Origin: Sporocytophaga myxococcoides DSM 11118 | GTDB lineage: Bacteria; Bacteroidota; Bacteroidia; Cytophagales; Cytophagaceae | Assembly: GCF_000426725.1 (NCBI RefSeq) | Contig: NZ_KE384560.1 | Location: 704,960-768,959 of the forward strand | DNA length: 64,000 nt | Reading direction: 5' to 3' | Shown: piece by piece, positions 19,181-28,644 of the stretch | Layout of the letters: the number at the start of each line of letters is the position of its first letter | Numbering within the stretch: position 1 is the first letter of the stretch | The notes under the pieces: generated by a model | What the model was told of the DNA's origin: nothing | What the model saw: the letters and a program-made list of their open reading frames with translations, nothing else | The model's database searches: none | Translations under genes and position numbers: made by a program

Positions 19181-20968
19181 CTATCTTGTGATAATAATTT
19201 TTTTCGATGCCGTCTGATTGGCAGTGCTCACGACTAAGATATATATACCACTTTGCAATGAGCTGGTAGTAAGCTGGTGAGTAAAGCTTGTCTTCTCAAA
19301 TTTTGTTCCTGAGAAGATCTTTTGTCCAAGTGTATTGTATAGTTCGAATTGCACGTTGCTTTCACCCTCCATAATCACTTCGATAGAAAGGGCATCTGTA
19401 GCAGGATTGGGGTATGGGTTAATTATAAGTGCAGGGGATGCTTTGTATATTTTGATGTTATCAAGATAAATTGTTGTTCCTGCTTTTCCATAGCTTGTAA
19501 TGTATACCCTGACTCTCTTTTGGCCGGCAGCAGCCTCTAATGGAACATCAAACGAAGTCCAGTCGTCTGGCTCAGGTATAAATATGGAAGTATTTTTTCT
19601 GGCCGTATTCAGCTCTGCCCCATAGATTTTTTTTACCAGATATTTTTTATTCAGACAACCGAAAGAAATTTCAACAACAATGCTGTCTGTTTTGTCTAAA
19701 GTATTTGCTGATCCTGCAAGGTCGAAGAAAATATATGGGTGATCATTTCCAGAAAAGTCGAGACTGGGAGAGACGATGGCATCATAAGTTTGTAGCTCGG
19801 ATGCCCCATATTTATTCTGGATTGATATACACCCACTGCTTTGTTCATAAGCACCAGGTGAGTTCAATGTCCATGTATTAGAGTGATCAGGATTGGAGAT
19901 AGACCATCCTTCGGGAAGGATTGCTCCTGATTCAAAATCTAAAGTCTGGGCAAAAGGATAACTAGGCAGATTGCAGCAACCTCCACTTAGAAGAAGGCTC
20001 TTTCTGCGAGCATTATCAGACGCGTTGATGAACGAACGCATCCTTTCTTTTTGTCCTTGAGTAAAAATGTTCATACACTTGTCTCCTGTATAGTCAAGGT
20101 AGTTCTGAAACATTCTTGGAGTCTTCTGATTGTTGCAATAGGAGAACCTTTCATTACAAAGAGTGTCTTCGTCTTTGTCTTCCTGAGTAGGAGTGTCACT
20201 CACATAATCATCTCCGCAGTATTGATCTCCCCAAATGTGTATCAGTCCGAGCCAGTGTCCAATTTCATGTGTAGCTGTCCTGCCAAGATGATATGGCTTT
20301 CTAGCAGTTCCAAGTGTACCGAAAGTTTTATAGTCAATAACTACGCCATCTGTTGCAGCTGGCCCGTCACTTGAAGATGCCCCCGGAAGACCATAACCAC
20401 CTGGAAACTGGGCATAACCAATTATAGGATCCGTAATATTGGTTACCCAGATATTCAGGTACTGATCACTGGGCCAGTAGGATAATTTTTTCAGCTGAGC
20501 ATCATCCATGTTGTAATCGAAAGACGCTTTTTCGCTAAATACTCTTATAATTCCTGTAGTTGATCTGCCTTCAGGGTCAAATTGGGCAAGGCAAAAATGA
20601 ATGCGGGTATCAGCTCCAACCGGGTCCGTATTGTATCCACGTGTCCCCGGAAGCTTTCCATAGTCTTCATTTAAAACTGCAATCTGAGAGTGAATCTGCT
20701 CGTCGGTAATATTTCTGTTATTCACTCCGCCAATAAGATTACCCTTTGTATTGTGGATGACATGGACAACAACCGGAATCACATATTCCATAGTATCGTT
20801 GTCCAGTGCAGCCCTCCGTTTTCTAATTGTTCTTAATTGCTGATCTATTTGCTCCTGAGTAGGCAGAGGCCTGTTATTTTCCTGATATGAGGTAGATGCA
20901 CATTGCCTTTGTGCAAAAGTTTCAGAAATACTAAATGCCAAAAAAAGCAATGCGTAAAAAAATCTCAT
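19181..20968 (-). CDS. Secreted M43 (pappalysin-like) metalloprotease with T9SS type A domain
   Basis: This zinc protease is exported by Sec and then through type IX secretion. The 595 residues contain a signal peptide (1-19, ending ETFA), a propeptide-like region, the catalytic site HEIGHWLGLIH (234-244) and a downstream Met-turn region around DYTGDKCMNIFT. A jelly-roll domain (about 345-505, ending LDNIKIYKA) comes next, then the type A sorting domain from about 515 (INPYPNPATD ... LQSGIYILVVS ... KKIIITR). Only 12 bases separate it from phoH upstream, so it may ride on the phoH transcript. Substrate is unknown. Confidence 0.92.
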   Translation of the reverse strand: MRFFYALLFLAFSISETFAQRQCASTSYQENNRPLPTQEQIDQQLRTIRKRRAALDNDTMEYVIPVVVHVIHNTKGNLIGGVNNRNITDEQIHSQIAVLNEDYGKLPGTRGYNTDPVGADTRIHFCLAQFDPEGRSTTGIIRVFSEKASFDYNMDDAQLKKLSYWPSDQYLNIWVTNITDPIIGYAQFPGGYGLPGASSSDGPAATDGVVIDYKTFGTLGTARKPYHLGRTATHEIGHWLGLIHIWGDQYCGDDYVSDTPTQEDKDEDTLCNERFSYCNNQKTPRMFQNYLDYTGDKCMNIFTQGQKERMRSFINASDNARRKSLLLSGGCCNLPSYPFAQTLDFESGAILPEGWSISNPDHSNTWTLNSPGAYEQSSGCISIQNKYGASELQTYDAIVSPSLDFSGNDHPYIFFDLAGSANTLDKTDSIVVEISFGCLNKKYLVKKIYGAELNTARKNTSIFIPEPDDWTSFDVPLEAAAGQKRVRVYITSYGKAGTTIYLDNIKIYKASPALIINPYPNPATDALSIEVIMEGESNVQFELYNTLGQKIFSGTKFEKTSFTHQLTTSSLQSGIYILVVSTANQTASKKIIITR

Positions 20969-20980
20969 ATTAGTCTATTC

Positions 20981-21919
20981 TTATGATTTATCCTTTTTAG
21001 CATAGGCATCAATTATTTTGCCTACGAGTTTATGTCTCATTACATCTTTGCCGTCCAGTTCCACAAAGCCAATTCCCTGTACGTCTTTGAGTATTGTCAA
21101 TGCCTCTACAAGACCTGATTTCTGATTGCCCGGCAAGTCTATTTGTGATTTGTCTCCTGTGATAATCATTTTGGAACTAGGTCCCATACGAGTCAGAAAC
21201 ATCTTAGTCTGCATAGGGGTGGTGTTCTGTGCTTCATCCAGAAGTATGAATGCATTATTCAGTGTACGTCCTCTCATATACGCAAGAGGAGCCACTTCAA
21301 TAATATGATTCTCGTAATAATATTTTAGCTTTTCAGCAGGAATCATGTCATCCAGTGCATCATAAATAGGTCTTAAATATGGATCGATTTTTTCTTTCAG
21401 ATCTCCCGGAAGAAAACCTAGATTTTCTCCTGCTTCTACTGCAGGTCTTGTGATTACGATCTTTTTAACCTCTTTATTTTTTAAGGCTCTGACAGCCAGG
21501 GCTACGGAAATATAGGTTTTCCCTGTTCCGGCAGGTCCGACTGCAAAAACGAGATCATTCTTTCTTGCAGTGGCTACGAGCTTCTTTTGATTTACAGTCT
21601 TGGGTTTTATAACCATCCCTTTATCACCAAAAAGAATTACATCGTCTTCGTCACAGCCGTCCATCTCTTCTTTGCGAAGCAATGACTGTACTTCGTTTTC
21701 ACCTACTTTTCCATATTTATTATAATGAACAAGCAGACTTTTGATAACCTGTTCTATCTGGATTATTTCCAGATTGTTACCAATGATCTTTATTTCATTT
21801 CCTCTGGAAACAATACGACTTTTAGGAAACGCAGAACCCAATTCTTTTATTATTCTGTTTTCCACTCCTAGGAAATCTATAAGAGATACATTTTCAAGGT
21901 GTATTGACTTTTCTACCAA
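20981..21919 (-). CDS. phoH: PhoH-like ATPase
   Basis: This 312-residue cytoplasmic ATPase of the PhoL/PhoH family is implicated in RNA metabolism. The N-terminal part (1-100) resembles a KH-type domain. The ATPase has Walker A GPAGTGKT (128-135), Walker B FILLDEAQN and the sensor-like IITGDKSQIDLP. Translation starts at TTG (21919): the N-terminus (VEKSIHLENVSLIDFLG) matches the family from its first residue and no ATG exists upstream in frame. It is first in a minus-strand run with the M43 protease, comEC and hydratase genes, divergent from the SAM hydroxide adenosyltransferase gene. Confidence 0.94.
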   Translation of the reverse strand: MVEKSIHLENVSLIDFLGVENRIIKELGSAFPKSRIVSRGNEIKIIGNNLEIIQIEQVIKSLLVHYNKYGKVGENEVQSLLRKEEMDGCDEDDVILFGDKGMVIKPKTVNQKKLVATARKNDLVFAVGPAGTGKTYISVALAVRALKNKEVKKIVITRPAVEAGENLGFLPGDLKEKIDPYLRPIYDALDDMIPAEKLKYYYENHIIEVAPLAYMRGRTLNNAFILLDEAQNTTPMQTKMFLTRMGPSSKMIITGDKSQIDLPGNQKSGLVEALTILKDVQGIGFVELDGKDVMRHKLVGKIIDAYAKKDKS

Positions 21920-22077
21920 CAGCTTTATTATTTTTAATTATTTACTTTAAACTTTCAGTTATTTGGCTGAAAAAATATTTAATTTTGCGCCACTTGTTCT
22001 AAAAAATCTCCAATAGAAAACCGGATGTTTTCGGAACGAGTAGAGACAAACAAAATTAATCATTTTCTGCGCAATTT

Positions 22078-22854
22078 ATGGCTATTATCACATTTATGTC
22101 AGATTTCGGACATAGAGACCATTACGTGGCTGCCGTAAAAGCGAAGATTTTTTCTATCAACCCTAGTATAAATGTAGTGGATATTACCCACTCCATTGAA
22201 AATTTCAATATTGCTCACGGGGCCTATATTTTAAAATCAGTCTTTAGAGATTTTCCGCAAGGTACTGTGCACCTCGTGTCTGTAAACGCACCATCCGGCC
22301 CCGATGAAAGGGCTGTAGCCGTGAAACTGGAAGAGCATTACTTCGTCGGAATTGATAATGGTTTGTTCTCATTACTAAGTGACAAAGCCCCTACTGCAAT
22401 TGTCGAGTTAATCAAAGATTCCTCCTATAACAGGATTTTCCCTGAGAAAACTACTTTGGCGGCAGCTGCAGTTTCTCTTGCCAGTGGTACTAATATCTAC
22501 AATATTGGAACCCAGATTAGTTCCCTTAGAAGCATGCTAAATCGACAGGTCAGAATTTCTAAAACTCAGATCGGTGGCCATGTTGTTCATGTAGATCAGT
22601 ATGGAAATTTAGTTACCAATATTTCTGAGGAATTATTTTACCGACAAAAGAATAATCGCTCTTTTACTGTGCATTTTGCCCGTGAAACTGTTGATTTTAT
22701 TGCAGATTCCTATGATTCCATGGATCATGGTGATTGTCTGGTACTTTTTAACAGTAATGGATATATGGAAATCGCAATCAGTCAGGGTAATGCAAGTGAA
22801 TTGTTAGGGATGGGATTTGACAGTCCTGTAATGATCAATTTTTCAGAGGCTTAG
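22078..22854 (+). CDS. SAM hydroxide adenosyltransferase family protein (DUF62)
   Basis: This 258-residue protein belongs to the S-adenosyl-L-methionine hydrolase/chlorinase/fluorinase family, which in ordinary bacteria splits SAM with water into adenosine and methionine. Family motifs are TFMSDFGHRDHYVAAVK at the start, VVDITHSIENFNIAHGAYIL, LVSVNAPSGPDERAV, and VDQYGNLVTNIS in the C-terminal domain. The absence of an associated halometabolite cluster argues against a halogenase. No SAM riboswitch is visible upstream. It is divergent from phoH. Confidence 0.9.
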   Translation: MAIITFMSDFGHRDHYVAAVKAKIFSINPSINVVDITHSIENFNIAHGAYILKSVFRDFPQGTVHLVSVNAPSGPDERAVAVKLEEHYFVGIDNGLFSLLSDKAPTAIVELIKDSSYNRIFPEKTTLAAAAVSLASGTNIYNIGTQISSLRSMLNRQVRISKTQIGGHVVHVDQYGNLVTNISEELFYRQKNNRSFTVHFARETVDFIADSYDSMDHGDCLVLFNSNGYMEIAISQGNASELLGMGFDSPVMINFSEA

Positions 22855-23238
22855 GACGCGACTGTCAGGAGAACGAATCCACGTATGCTCTGGCATAATT
22901 ATTTTAAATCTTAAATCTTGATAAGCGATAAGTAACCTAAATTTTAGATATAGAATTTTTTGTAGTTTTTTGAAGTAAAAAAAAGTAATAGTTTGCTCAA
23001 GGTACCTCCACGTTTTCTTTATAAATATTAGGACAGAAATGATTAAACCAAGAATGTTTTATTATTATAATGTGTTGATTGTTAAAAAGGTATTATTTTA
23101 AAAAGAGGAGAAAGCCTTGATGTCAAGAAAAGGTGAAAAATTTATCATCATAATAACTTCTTAAATCTCCTGAACCTACATCAGATCTTTTCAGATTTTG
23201 AAATTATTACCGTACCTTTGAAGCTTGTTCAAATAATC
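22855..23238. other. Long intergenic region upstream of purL
   Basis: No ORF with coding character was found. From about 22908 there are short period-7 direct repeats (TTAAATC, TTAAATC, TTGATAA, GCGATAA) that may be a degraded relative of the heptamer arrays elsewhere. A candidate purL promoter box lies at the right end. The middle (22960-23180) is AT-rich with nothing recognised. Confidence 0.4.
23213..23220 (+). promoter_or_regulatory. Candidate purL -7 promoter box
   Basis: TACCTTTG is a perfect TAnnTTTG match. Twenty bases upstream is TTTC (23189-23192), a poor -33 element. Transcription would start near 23227, about 12 bases before the ATG at 23239. The box would overlap the alternative TTG start at 23218, which argues for the ATG. 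Confidence 0.4.
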
Positions 23239-26200
23239 ATGATTCGTTTCTTTTCCAGTCAATCTGACAAAGTTTTCGCCTTACAGACCGAGCGCGAACT
23301 GAGTATAACAGATATTTCCAAACTTGAATGGCTTTTTGGAGCTGCCAAATTAAACCAGGAAAGTACTTTAAGTGGATACTTTGTTGGCCCACGTGCTGCC
23401 ATGATTACTCCATGGAGTACCAATGCCGTAGAAATCACTCTGAATATGGGCATTCAGGGAATTATCCGGATTGAAGAGTTTAAAGAGGTCAAAGAAGATT
23501 TTATGGATTTTGACCCAATGCTTTCTCATAAGTATAATGGTCTGAATCAGGATATATATACTATTAAAATTAAACCAGAACCTGTTAAGCCAATCACAGA
23601 TATTGCTGCATACAATAAACAGGAAGGTCTTTCTCTGAGCGATGAGGAAGTTGATTATTTAAATAAACTGGCTGAAAGAATAGGCAGGTCGCTAACAGAT
23701 TCTGAAGTATTTGGATTTTCACAGGTTAATTCGGAGCACTGCCGTCATAAAATTTTTAACGGGAAGTTTGTGATAGATGGGGAAGAGAAATCAACCTCAT
23801 TATTCAAATTGATCCGCAAGACATCTGAAGCTAATCCGAACGACATAGTTTCTGCATATAAAGATAATGTTGCTTTCATTAAAGGTCCGGTGGTTCAACA
23901 GTTTGCGCCCAAGCGTGCAGATGAGCCAGACTATTATAAGTTAAGTGAATTTGAATCTGTTATCTCTCTCAAAGCCGAAACACATAACTTTCCTACAACA
24001 GTAGAGCCTTTTAACGGAGCTGCTACAGGATCTGGGGGTGAGATCAGAGACAGGTTGGCAGGCGGACAAGGTGCGCTTCCGCTTGCAGGAACAGCTGTTT
24101 ATATGACTGCTTTTTCTCGTCTTGAAAAGGATCGTCCTTGGGAAAAAGCAACACAGGAAAGAAAGTGGTTGTATCAGACTCCAATGGATATTCTGATCAA
24201 AGCTTCAAATGGGGCAACTGATTTTGGAAATAAATTTGGTCAGCCACTGATTACAGGTTCTGTTCTGACATTTGAACACGACGAAAAATCAGATAGCTTA
24301 AAGGCTCCAAGAAAACTTGGCTTTGATAAAGTAATTATGCTTGCCGGTGGTATTGGTTATGGCAAAGCAAATCAAGCACAAAAAAAGCATCCAAAACCAG
24401 GAGATAAAATTGTAATTCTTGGTGGTGAAAATTACCGTATCGGAATGGGTGGTGCAGCAGTATCTTCAGCAGATACCGGGCAGCATGGTTCAGGTATTGA
24501 ATTAAATGCCATACAGCGTTCTAATCCTGAGATGCAAAAAAGAGCAGCCAATGCGATCCGCGCAATGGTAGAGAGTGACAATAACCTTATCGTTTCTATA
24601 CATGACCATGGAGCTGGTGGTCACCTAAACTGCCTTTCAGAACTGGTAGAAGAAACAGGAGGTAAAATAAATCTGGATAAACTTCCGGTGGGAGATCCTA
24701 CGCTTTCTGCAAAAGAAATTATTGGAAATGAATCACAGGAGCGTATGGGTCTGGTAATAGGAGAGCAAGACATAGCTACTCTTCAGAAGATAGCCGACCG
24801 TGAACGTGCTCCTATGTATACCGTAGGAGATGTTACCGGTGATAATCGATTTACATTTGAGTCTGCATCTACCAAAGAGAAACCGATGGATCTGGAGCTG
24901 AAGGACATGTTCGGAAGTTCACCGAAAATGGTTATGACAGATAAAGCGGTTGACAGGGTTTATCAGCCTGTAACATATGATAAAAACCAGCTTCATTCCT
25001 ACCTTGAGCAGTTGTTGCAGCTGGAAGCTGTTGCCTGCAAGGATTGGCTTACAAATAAAGTTGACCGTTGCGTTGGAGGCCGCGTAGCTAAACAGCAATG
25101 TGCAGGTCCTCTGCAATTGCCTCTGAACAATGTTGGTGTAATGGCTCTGGATTTTCAGGGTAAAGAAGGTATTGCAACTTCTATTGGTCATGCACCCGTT
25201 TCTGCTTTGATTGATCCCGCAGCCGGCAGCCGTAATGCTATTGCTGAGGCTTTGTCAAATATTGTTTGGGCTCCTTTAAAAGATAATTTAAAAAGCGTTT
25301 CTCTTTCTGCTAACTGGATGTGGGCTTGTAAGAACGAAGGAGAGGATGCTCGTTTATATAAAGCTGTTGAAGCTTGTTCTGACTTCGCTATTGCCCTTGG
25401 TATTAACATACCTACAGGAAAAGACTCCCTGTCAATGAAGCAGAAGTATAAAGATGAAGAGGTTATAGCCCCGGGGACTGTGATCATCTCTGCTGCAGGT
25501 AACTGCAGTGATGTGAGAAAAGTTGTGGAACCTGTGCTGCAAAGCGATGGAGGAAATATTTACTACATCAATCTTTCAAACGATCAATTTAAATTAGGTG
25601 GATCTTCCTTTGCTCAGGTGGTAAATAAAATAGGAAATGAAACGCCTGATATTACCGATGCTGCGCTGTTTAAAAATGCATTCAATACATTGCAGCAATT
25701 AATCAAAGAAGGTAAAATAGAAGCTGGTCACGATATCGGTAGTGGTGGTTTGATCACCACTCTTCTTGAGATGTGCTTTGCAGACAACAGACTTGGTGCA
25801 AACATTGATTTAACATCTCTTGGTGAAGCTGACAGCATTAAAGTATTATTTGCAGAAAACATAGGAGTGGTATTCCAGGCATCTGCTGAGGTGGAGGCTA
25901 CATTAAAAGCGAACAATGTTCCTTTCTATAAAATAGGAACCAGTACTTCTTCTGCAAAAATTCAGTTAAAGAATGGCTCGGATTCATTTGACTTTGACAT
26001 AGCAAAACTAAGAGATACCTGGTACAAAACATCATACCTGCTGGACATAAAGCAAAGTGGCCCTGTAAGTGCTAAAGAGCGTTATAATAACTACAAATAT
26101 CACGAACTGAAATACAAATTCCCTGAAGGATTTGACGGTAAGAAGCCAGTTATAGACAATTCTAAACCAAGAATAAAAGCTGCGATCATCCGTGAGAAAG

Positions 26201-26922
26201 GAAGCAATTCTGAGCGTGAGATGGCCAATGCTATGTACCTTGCAGGTTTCGATGTGAAAGATGTTCACATGACTGATTTAATCTCAGGAAGAGAAACTCT
26301 GGAAGATATACGTTTCATTGGTGCTGTAGGAGGCTTCTCTAATTCAGATGTACTAGGTTCTGCAAAAGGATGGGCAGGAGCATTTATGTACAATGAGAAA
26401 GCAAAAACAGCTCTTGAGAATTTCTTTAAACGTGAAGACACTTTATCTGTAGGCATCTGCAATGGTTGCCAGCTTTTCGTTGAGTTAGGGCTTATCAATC
26501 TGGATCACGACAAGAAGCCAAAAATGCTTCATAACGTGAGTGGAAAACACGAGAGTATCTTTACCTCTTTAACCATCAACAAAAACAAATCCGTAATGCT
26601 TTCTTCTCTTGCTGGTAGCACTCTTGGTGTGTGGGTATCACATGGAGAAGGTCGTTTCAGCTGTCCGAATACCGAAGATAAATATCAGATTGTTGCGAAA
26701 TATGCTTACGAAACATATCCACATTGTCCTAACGGTTCTGACTTCAATACAGCAATGCTTTGTGATGACACAGGTCGTCACCTTGTAATGATGCCTCATA
26801 TTGAACGTTCGTTGTTGCAATGGCAATGGGCTAATTATCCAAAAGGCCGTCACGATGAAGTATCTCCATGGATGGAAGCTTTTGTGAATGCGAGAAGGTG
26901 GTTAGAGAAGAATGGAAAGTAA
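23239..26922 (+). CDS. purL: Phosphoribosylformylglycinamidine synthase, single-chain
   Basis: This ATP- and glutamine-dependent enzyme of purine synthesis converts FGAR to FGAM. At 1227 residues it is the large fused form, with an N-terminal PurS-like domain, two AIRS-type halves (SQVNSEHCRHKIFNGKF near 170; ETHNFPTTVEPFNGAATGSGGEIRD near 255) and a C-terminal class I glutamine amidotransferase with nucleophile Cys in GICNGCQLF and the downstream PHIERS. The ATG at 23239 (MIRFFSSQSDK) is preferred; the frame extends to a TTG at 23218 that overlaps a promoter-like box. A strong terminator follows. Confidence 0.97.
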   Translation: MIRFFSSQSDKVFALQTERELSITDISKLEWLFGAAKLNQESTLSGYFVGPRAAMITPWSTNAVEITLNMGIQGIIRIEEFKEVKEDFMDFDPMLSHKYNGLNQDIYTIKIKPEPVKPITDIAAYNKQEGLSLSDEEVDYLNKLAERIGRSLTDSEVFGFSQVNSEHCRHKIFNGKFVIDGEEKSTSLFKLIRKTSEANPNDIVSAYKDNVAFIKGPVVQQFAPKRADEPDYYKLSEFESVISLKAETHNFPTTVEPFNGAATGSGGEIRDRLAGGQGALPLAGTAVYMTAFSRLEKDRPWEKATQERKWLYQTPMDILIKASNGATDFGNKFGQPLITGSVLTFEHDEKSDSLKAPRKLGFDKVIMLAGGIGYGKANQAQKKHPKPGDKIVILGGENYRIGMGGAAVSSADTGQHGSGIELNAIQRSNPEMQKRAANAIRAMVESDNNLIVSIHDHGAGGHLNCLSELVEETGGKINLDKLPVGDPTLSAKEIIGNESQERMGLVIGEQDIATLQKIADRERAPMYTVGDVTGDNRFTFESASTKEKPMDLELKDMFGSSPKMVMTDKAVDRVYQPVTYDKNQLHSYLEQLLQLEAVACKDWLTNKVDRCVGGRVAKQQCAGPLQLPLNNVGVMALDFQGKEGIATSIGHAPVSALIDPAAGSRNAIAEALSNIVWAPLKDNLKSVSLSANWMWACKNEGEDARLYKAVEACSDFAIALGINIPTGKDSLSMKQKYKDEEVIAPGTVIISAAGNCSDVRKVVEPVLQSDGGNIYYINLSNDQFKLGGSSFAQVVNKIGNETPDITDAALFKNAFNTLQQLIKEGKIEAGHDIGSGGLITTLLEMCFADNRLGANIDLTSLGEADSIKVLFAENIGVVFQASAEVEATLKANNVPFYKIGTSTSSAKIQLKNGSDSFDFDIAKLRDTWYKTSYLLDIKQSGPVSAKERYNNYKYHELKYKFPEGFDGKKPVIDNSKPRIKAAIIREKGSNSEREMANAMYLAGFDVKDVHMTDLISGRETLEDIRFIGAVGGFSNSDVLGSAKGWAGAFMYNEKAKTALENFFKREDTLSVGICNGCQLFVELGLINLDHDKKPKMLHNVSGKHESIFTSLTINKNKSVMLSSLAGSTLGVWVSHGEGRFSCPNTEDKYQIVAKYAYETYPHCPNGSDFNTAMLCDDTGRHLVMMPHIERSLLQWQWANYPKGRHDEVSPWMEAFVNARRWLEKNGK

Positions 26923-26942
26923 AAAAAGTATTAAACAATATT

Positions 26943-26979
26943 AAAAAAACACTCTCTTGTTTGAAGGGAGTGTTTTTTT
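26943..26979. terminator. Rho-independent terminator after purL
   Basis: AAAAAAACACTCTC (26943-26956) pairs with GGGAGTGTTTTTTT (26966-26979) through 14 bp with one G-T pair. The loop is nine bases (26957-26965). The A-run and T-run are part of the stem, so it may act in both directions. Confidence 0.9.
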
Positions 26980-27027
26980 ATGTTCGACTGCCTTAAAGTC
27001 TCGGGGAAACTAATTCTTTTAAATAAC

Positions 27028-27342
27028 ATGATATCTGACCTGACACCTGTTCAGCAGCAACTTTTGAGTATTATGGGTAAAATTTCAGAACGATGCTATA
27101 CAGCTGGCTGGATGAATAATCTGGAATATGTCCTATGGAATGCGGTGATGTCAGGCCCCAGAAAATATGGTCAAGATTATATCACACAAAAGGATATTGA
27201 TGAGTTGAGATTTTTATCTGCCTTGTGCAATAGTTGGATAGTATTTGATGAAGTTAAGGAAGAAACATCAATGCAATTAAGTGCATGGGAAAAGAAGTAT
27301 GATTCTGATACACTTAATAACAAGAGTTTCTTAATAGGATAA
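27028..27342 (+). CDS. Small hypothetical protein
   Basis: I do not recognise this 104-residue protein. The ATG at 27028 (MISDLTPVQQQLLSIMG) is chosen because the longer frame from 26980 starts on the last base of the purL terminator stem. The sequence looks soluble and helical, with several Trp residues (GWMNNLEYVLWNAV, NSWIVFDE) and one possible amphipathic helix near residues 5-20. No signal peptide or motif is visible. It stands alone between the purL terminator and the convergent regulator gene. Confidence 0.6.
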   Translation: MISDLTPVQQQLLSIMGKISERCYTAGWMNNLEYVLWNAVMSGPRKYGQDYITQKDIDELRFLSALCNSWIVFDEVKEETSMQLSAWEKKYDSDTLNNKSFLIG

Positions 27343-27462
27343 TTAAAATTCAAATTAATAACATAAGCTGGCTAATTATTTCCACAATGAACTTTTGATA
27401 TGCTTGCAAATCTTTGTCCTCATCTGGATTGCAAAACGGGGAAGTGCATAGTGAATAGGATA

Positions 27463-28317
27463 TTACAGTAATCCATAAGCTATCGACTTGGAAAGCAGTT
27501 CTCCTGTATTTTTTGCATCCAGCTTCTTCAGCATATTCTTCCGGTGGTTATAAACAGTATGCTCACTTATAAAGAGCATGTCGCTAATTTCATTGCTCGA
27601 TTTGCCATGTCTCATTAAGTTCAGAATCTCACGCTCTCTTATGGAAAGAATATGCTGTTCATTATCTGAAAGGTAGTTTTTCGTAAAGATTGGATGATAA
27701 ACTCCTTCTGCATTTTTCTTTGAAATGCCAAGAGTTATATTTCCGTCTGTCTTAAAATCACTGATATCTGTAACCAGCATTAATGCTATGCGAGCTTTTT
27801 TATAATCATCGCAATGAATAACTGACGTTTGCTGCAGAAAACTAGCAAGAGATCCGTCTTTACGAAATGCATTATAATTAAAAGTAACGCGCAGGTCTTT
27901 GATTTCCTCAATACTTGTGCAGCGATCAAAATGATCGAACATGATAGGGAAAATTTGATTATGAATAATTTTAAGCTGCTCCTCCGGGATGAGGGATATC
28001 GTTTTCTGAATACCATGCTCATAAAATTCATCTTGTGAATATCCTGTTATACTTTTAACACTTTCACTCATGTAAATGTAGCTCTGAGTGGAAAAATCCA
28101 AAATACTTACAACCCCATGGAACTCCTTTAACAGCTGAGATAATTGAAAATTATCAATCAGGCTGTTTTCCCTTTCACCGGTTAGCCTGGCCTCTGATAT
28201 ATAACCGGTAAATATCTTTACTGCTTCCTTGTGGTGCTGAATATAAGACTTGGGGCTTTGTCTGGAATAAGACATAAATATTAAAAAGTTTTCGTAATCT
28301 ACTCTAATATAGTTCAT
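27463..28317 (-). CDS. PAS domain-containing LuxR-family transcriptional regulator
   Basis: This 284-residue regulator has a PAS-type sensor domain from about 65 to 195 (GVVSILDFSTQSYIYMSESV, then ITGYSQDEF and RKDGSLASFLQQ), typical of PAS/PAC folds. It ends with a LuxR-type helix-turn-helix (SIREREILNLMRHGKSSNEI and VYNHRKNMLKKL). No phosphoacceptor receiver domain is present. The ATG at 28317 follows a GGAGAG nine bases upstream and is preferred over the in-frame TTG at 28326. Its ligand and target genes are not apparent; the neighbouring beta-helix gene lies on the same strand upstream. Confidence 0.9.
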   Translation of the reverse strand: MNYIRVDYENFLIFMSYSRQSPKSYIQHHKEAVKIFTGYISEARLTGERENSLIDNFQLSQLLKEFHGVVSILDFSTQSYIYMSESVKSITGYSQDEFYEHGIQKTISLIPEEQLKIIHNQIFPIMFDHFDRCTSIEEIKDLRVTFNYNAFRKDGSLASFLQQTSVIHCDDYKKARIALMLVTDISDFKTDGNITLGISKKNAEGVYHPIFTKNYLSDNEQHILSIREREILNLMRHGKSSNEISDMLFISEHTVYNHRKNMLKKLDAKNTGELLSKSIAYGLL

Positions 28318-28326
28318 TTTACTCAA

Positions 28327-28644
28327 CTCTCCATATTTTTTACCAGTTTAGAAAGCTTTGGAACAGAAAAACAAGTGCCGGTCCATAAAACTGAACTGTT
28401 TTTTTGCACCTGGAAAAACCTGGAATTTATGCCGGAAGCATAAAAAAGACCACTTCTCCAGAAGCAGACTAATAATACAATCTAAGGTATTTAGGATTTA
28501 GCAGAGCGCCTAAACAAAAGAGCCACAGCTCGTTAACCTAAAACGCTCTGTGACTTTCATGTTTTTGCCCCGACACACAAGTTGTGTCTAGTAAATCTCT
28601 TAATATTTTACAGGTTCATAATAGCCAGATAGTCAAATGTTTTT
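28327..28644. other. Structured intergenic region between regulator and beta-helix genes
   Basis: No ORF is supported. Two structures stand out. The first is an outer pair CAGAGCG (28502-28508) with CGCTCTG (28544-28550), enclosing GAGC-CACA-GCTC (28520-28531). The second is ACACAA-G-TTGTGT (28575-28587). They could be the 3' end of the beta-helix transcript or operator sites for the regulator; neither has a long T-run. Confidence 0.35.

Noticed and set aside
21920-22077. A SAM riboswitch before the SAM hydroxide adenosyltransferase gene
   Set aside because: The region lacks the conserved kink-turn and loop motifs, and no riboswitch-like pairing was found.
23218-23238. TTG start at 23218 for purL
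   Set aside because: It lies on a perfect -7 promoter box (TACCTTTG), and the family N-terminus begins at the ATG 23239.
26980-27027. Upstream ATG for the small gene after purL
   Set aside because: The start would be the last base of the terminator stem, and the added residues do not look like a protein N-terminus; ATG 27028 is preferred.
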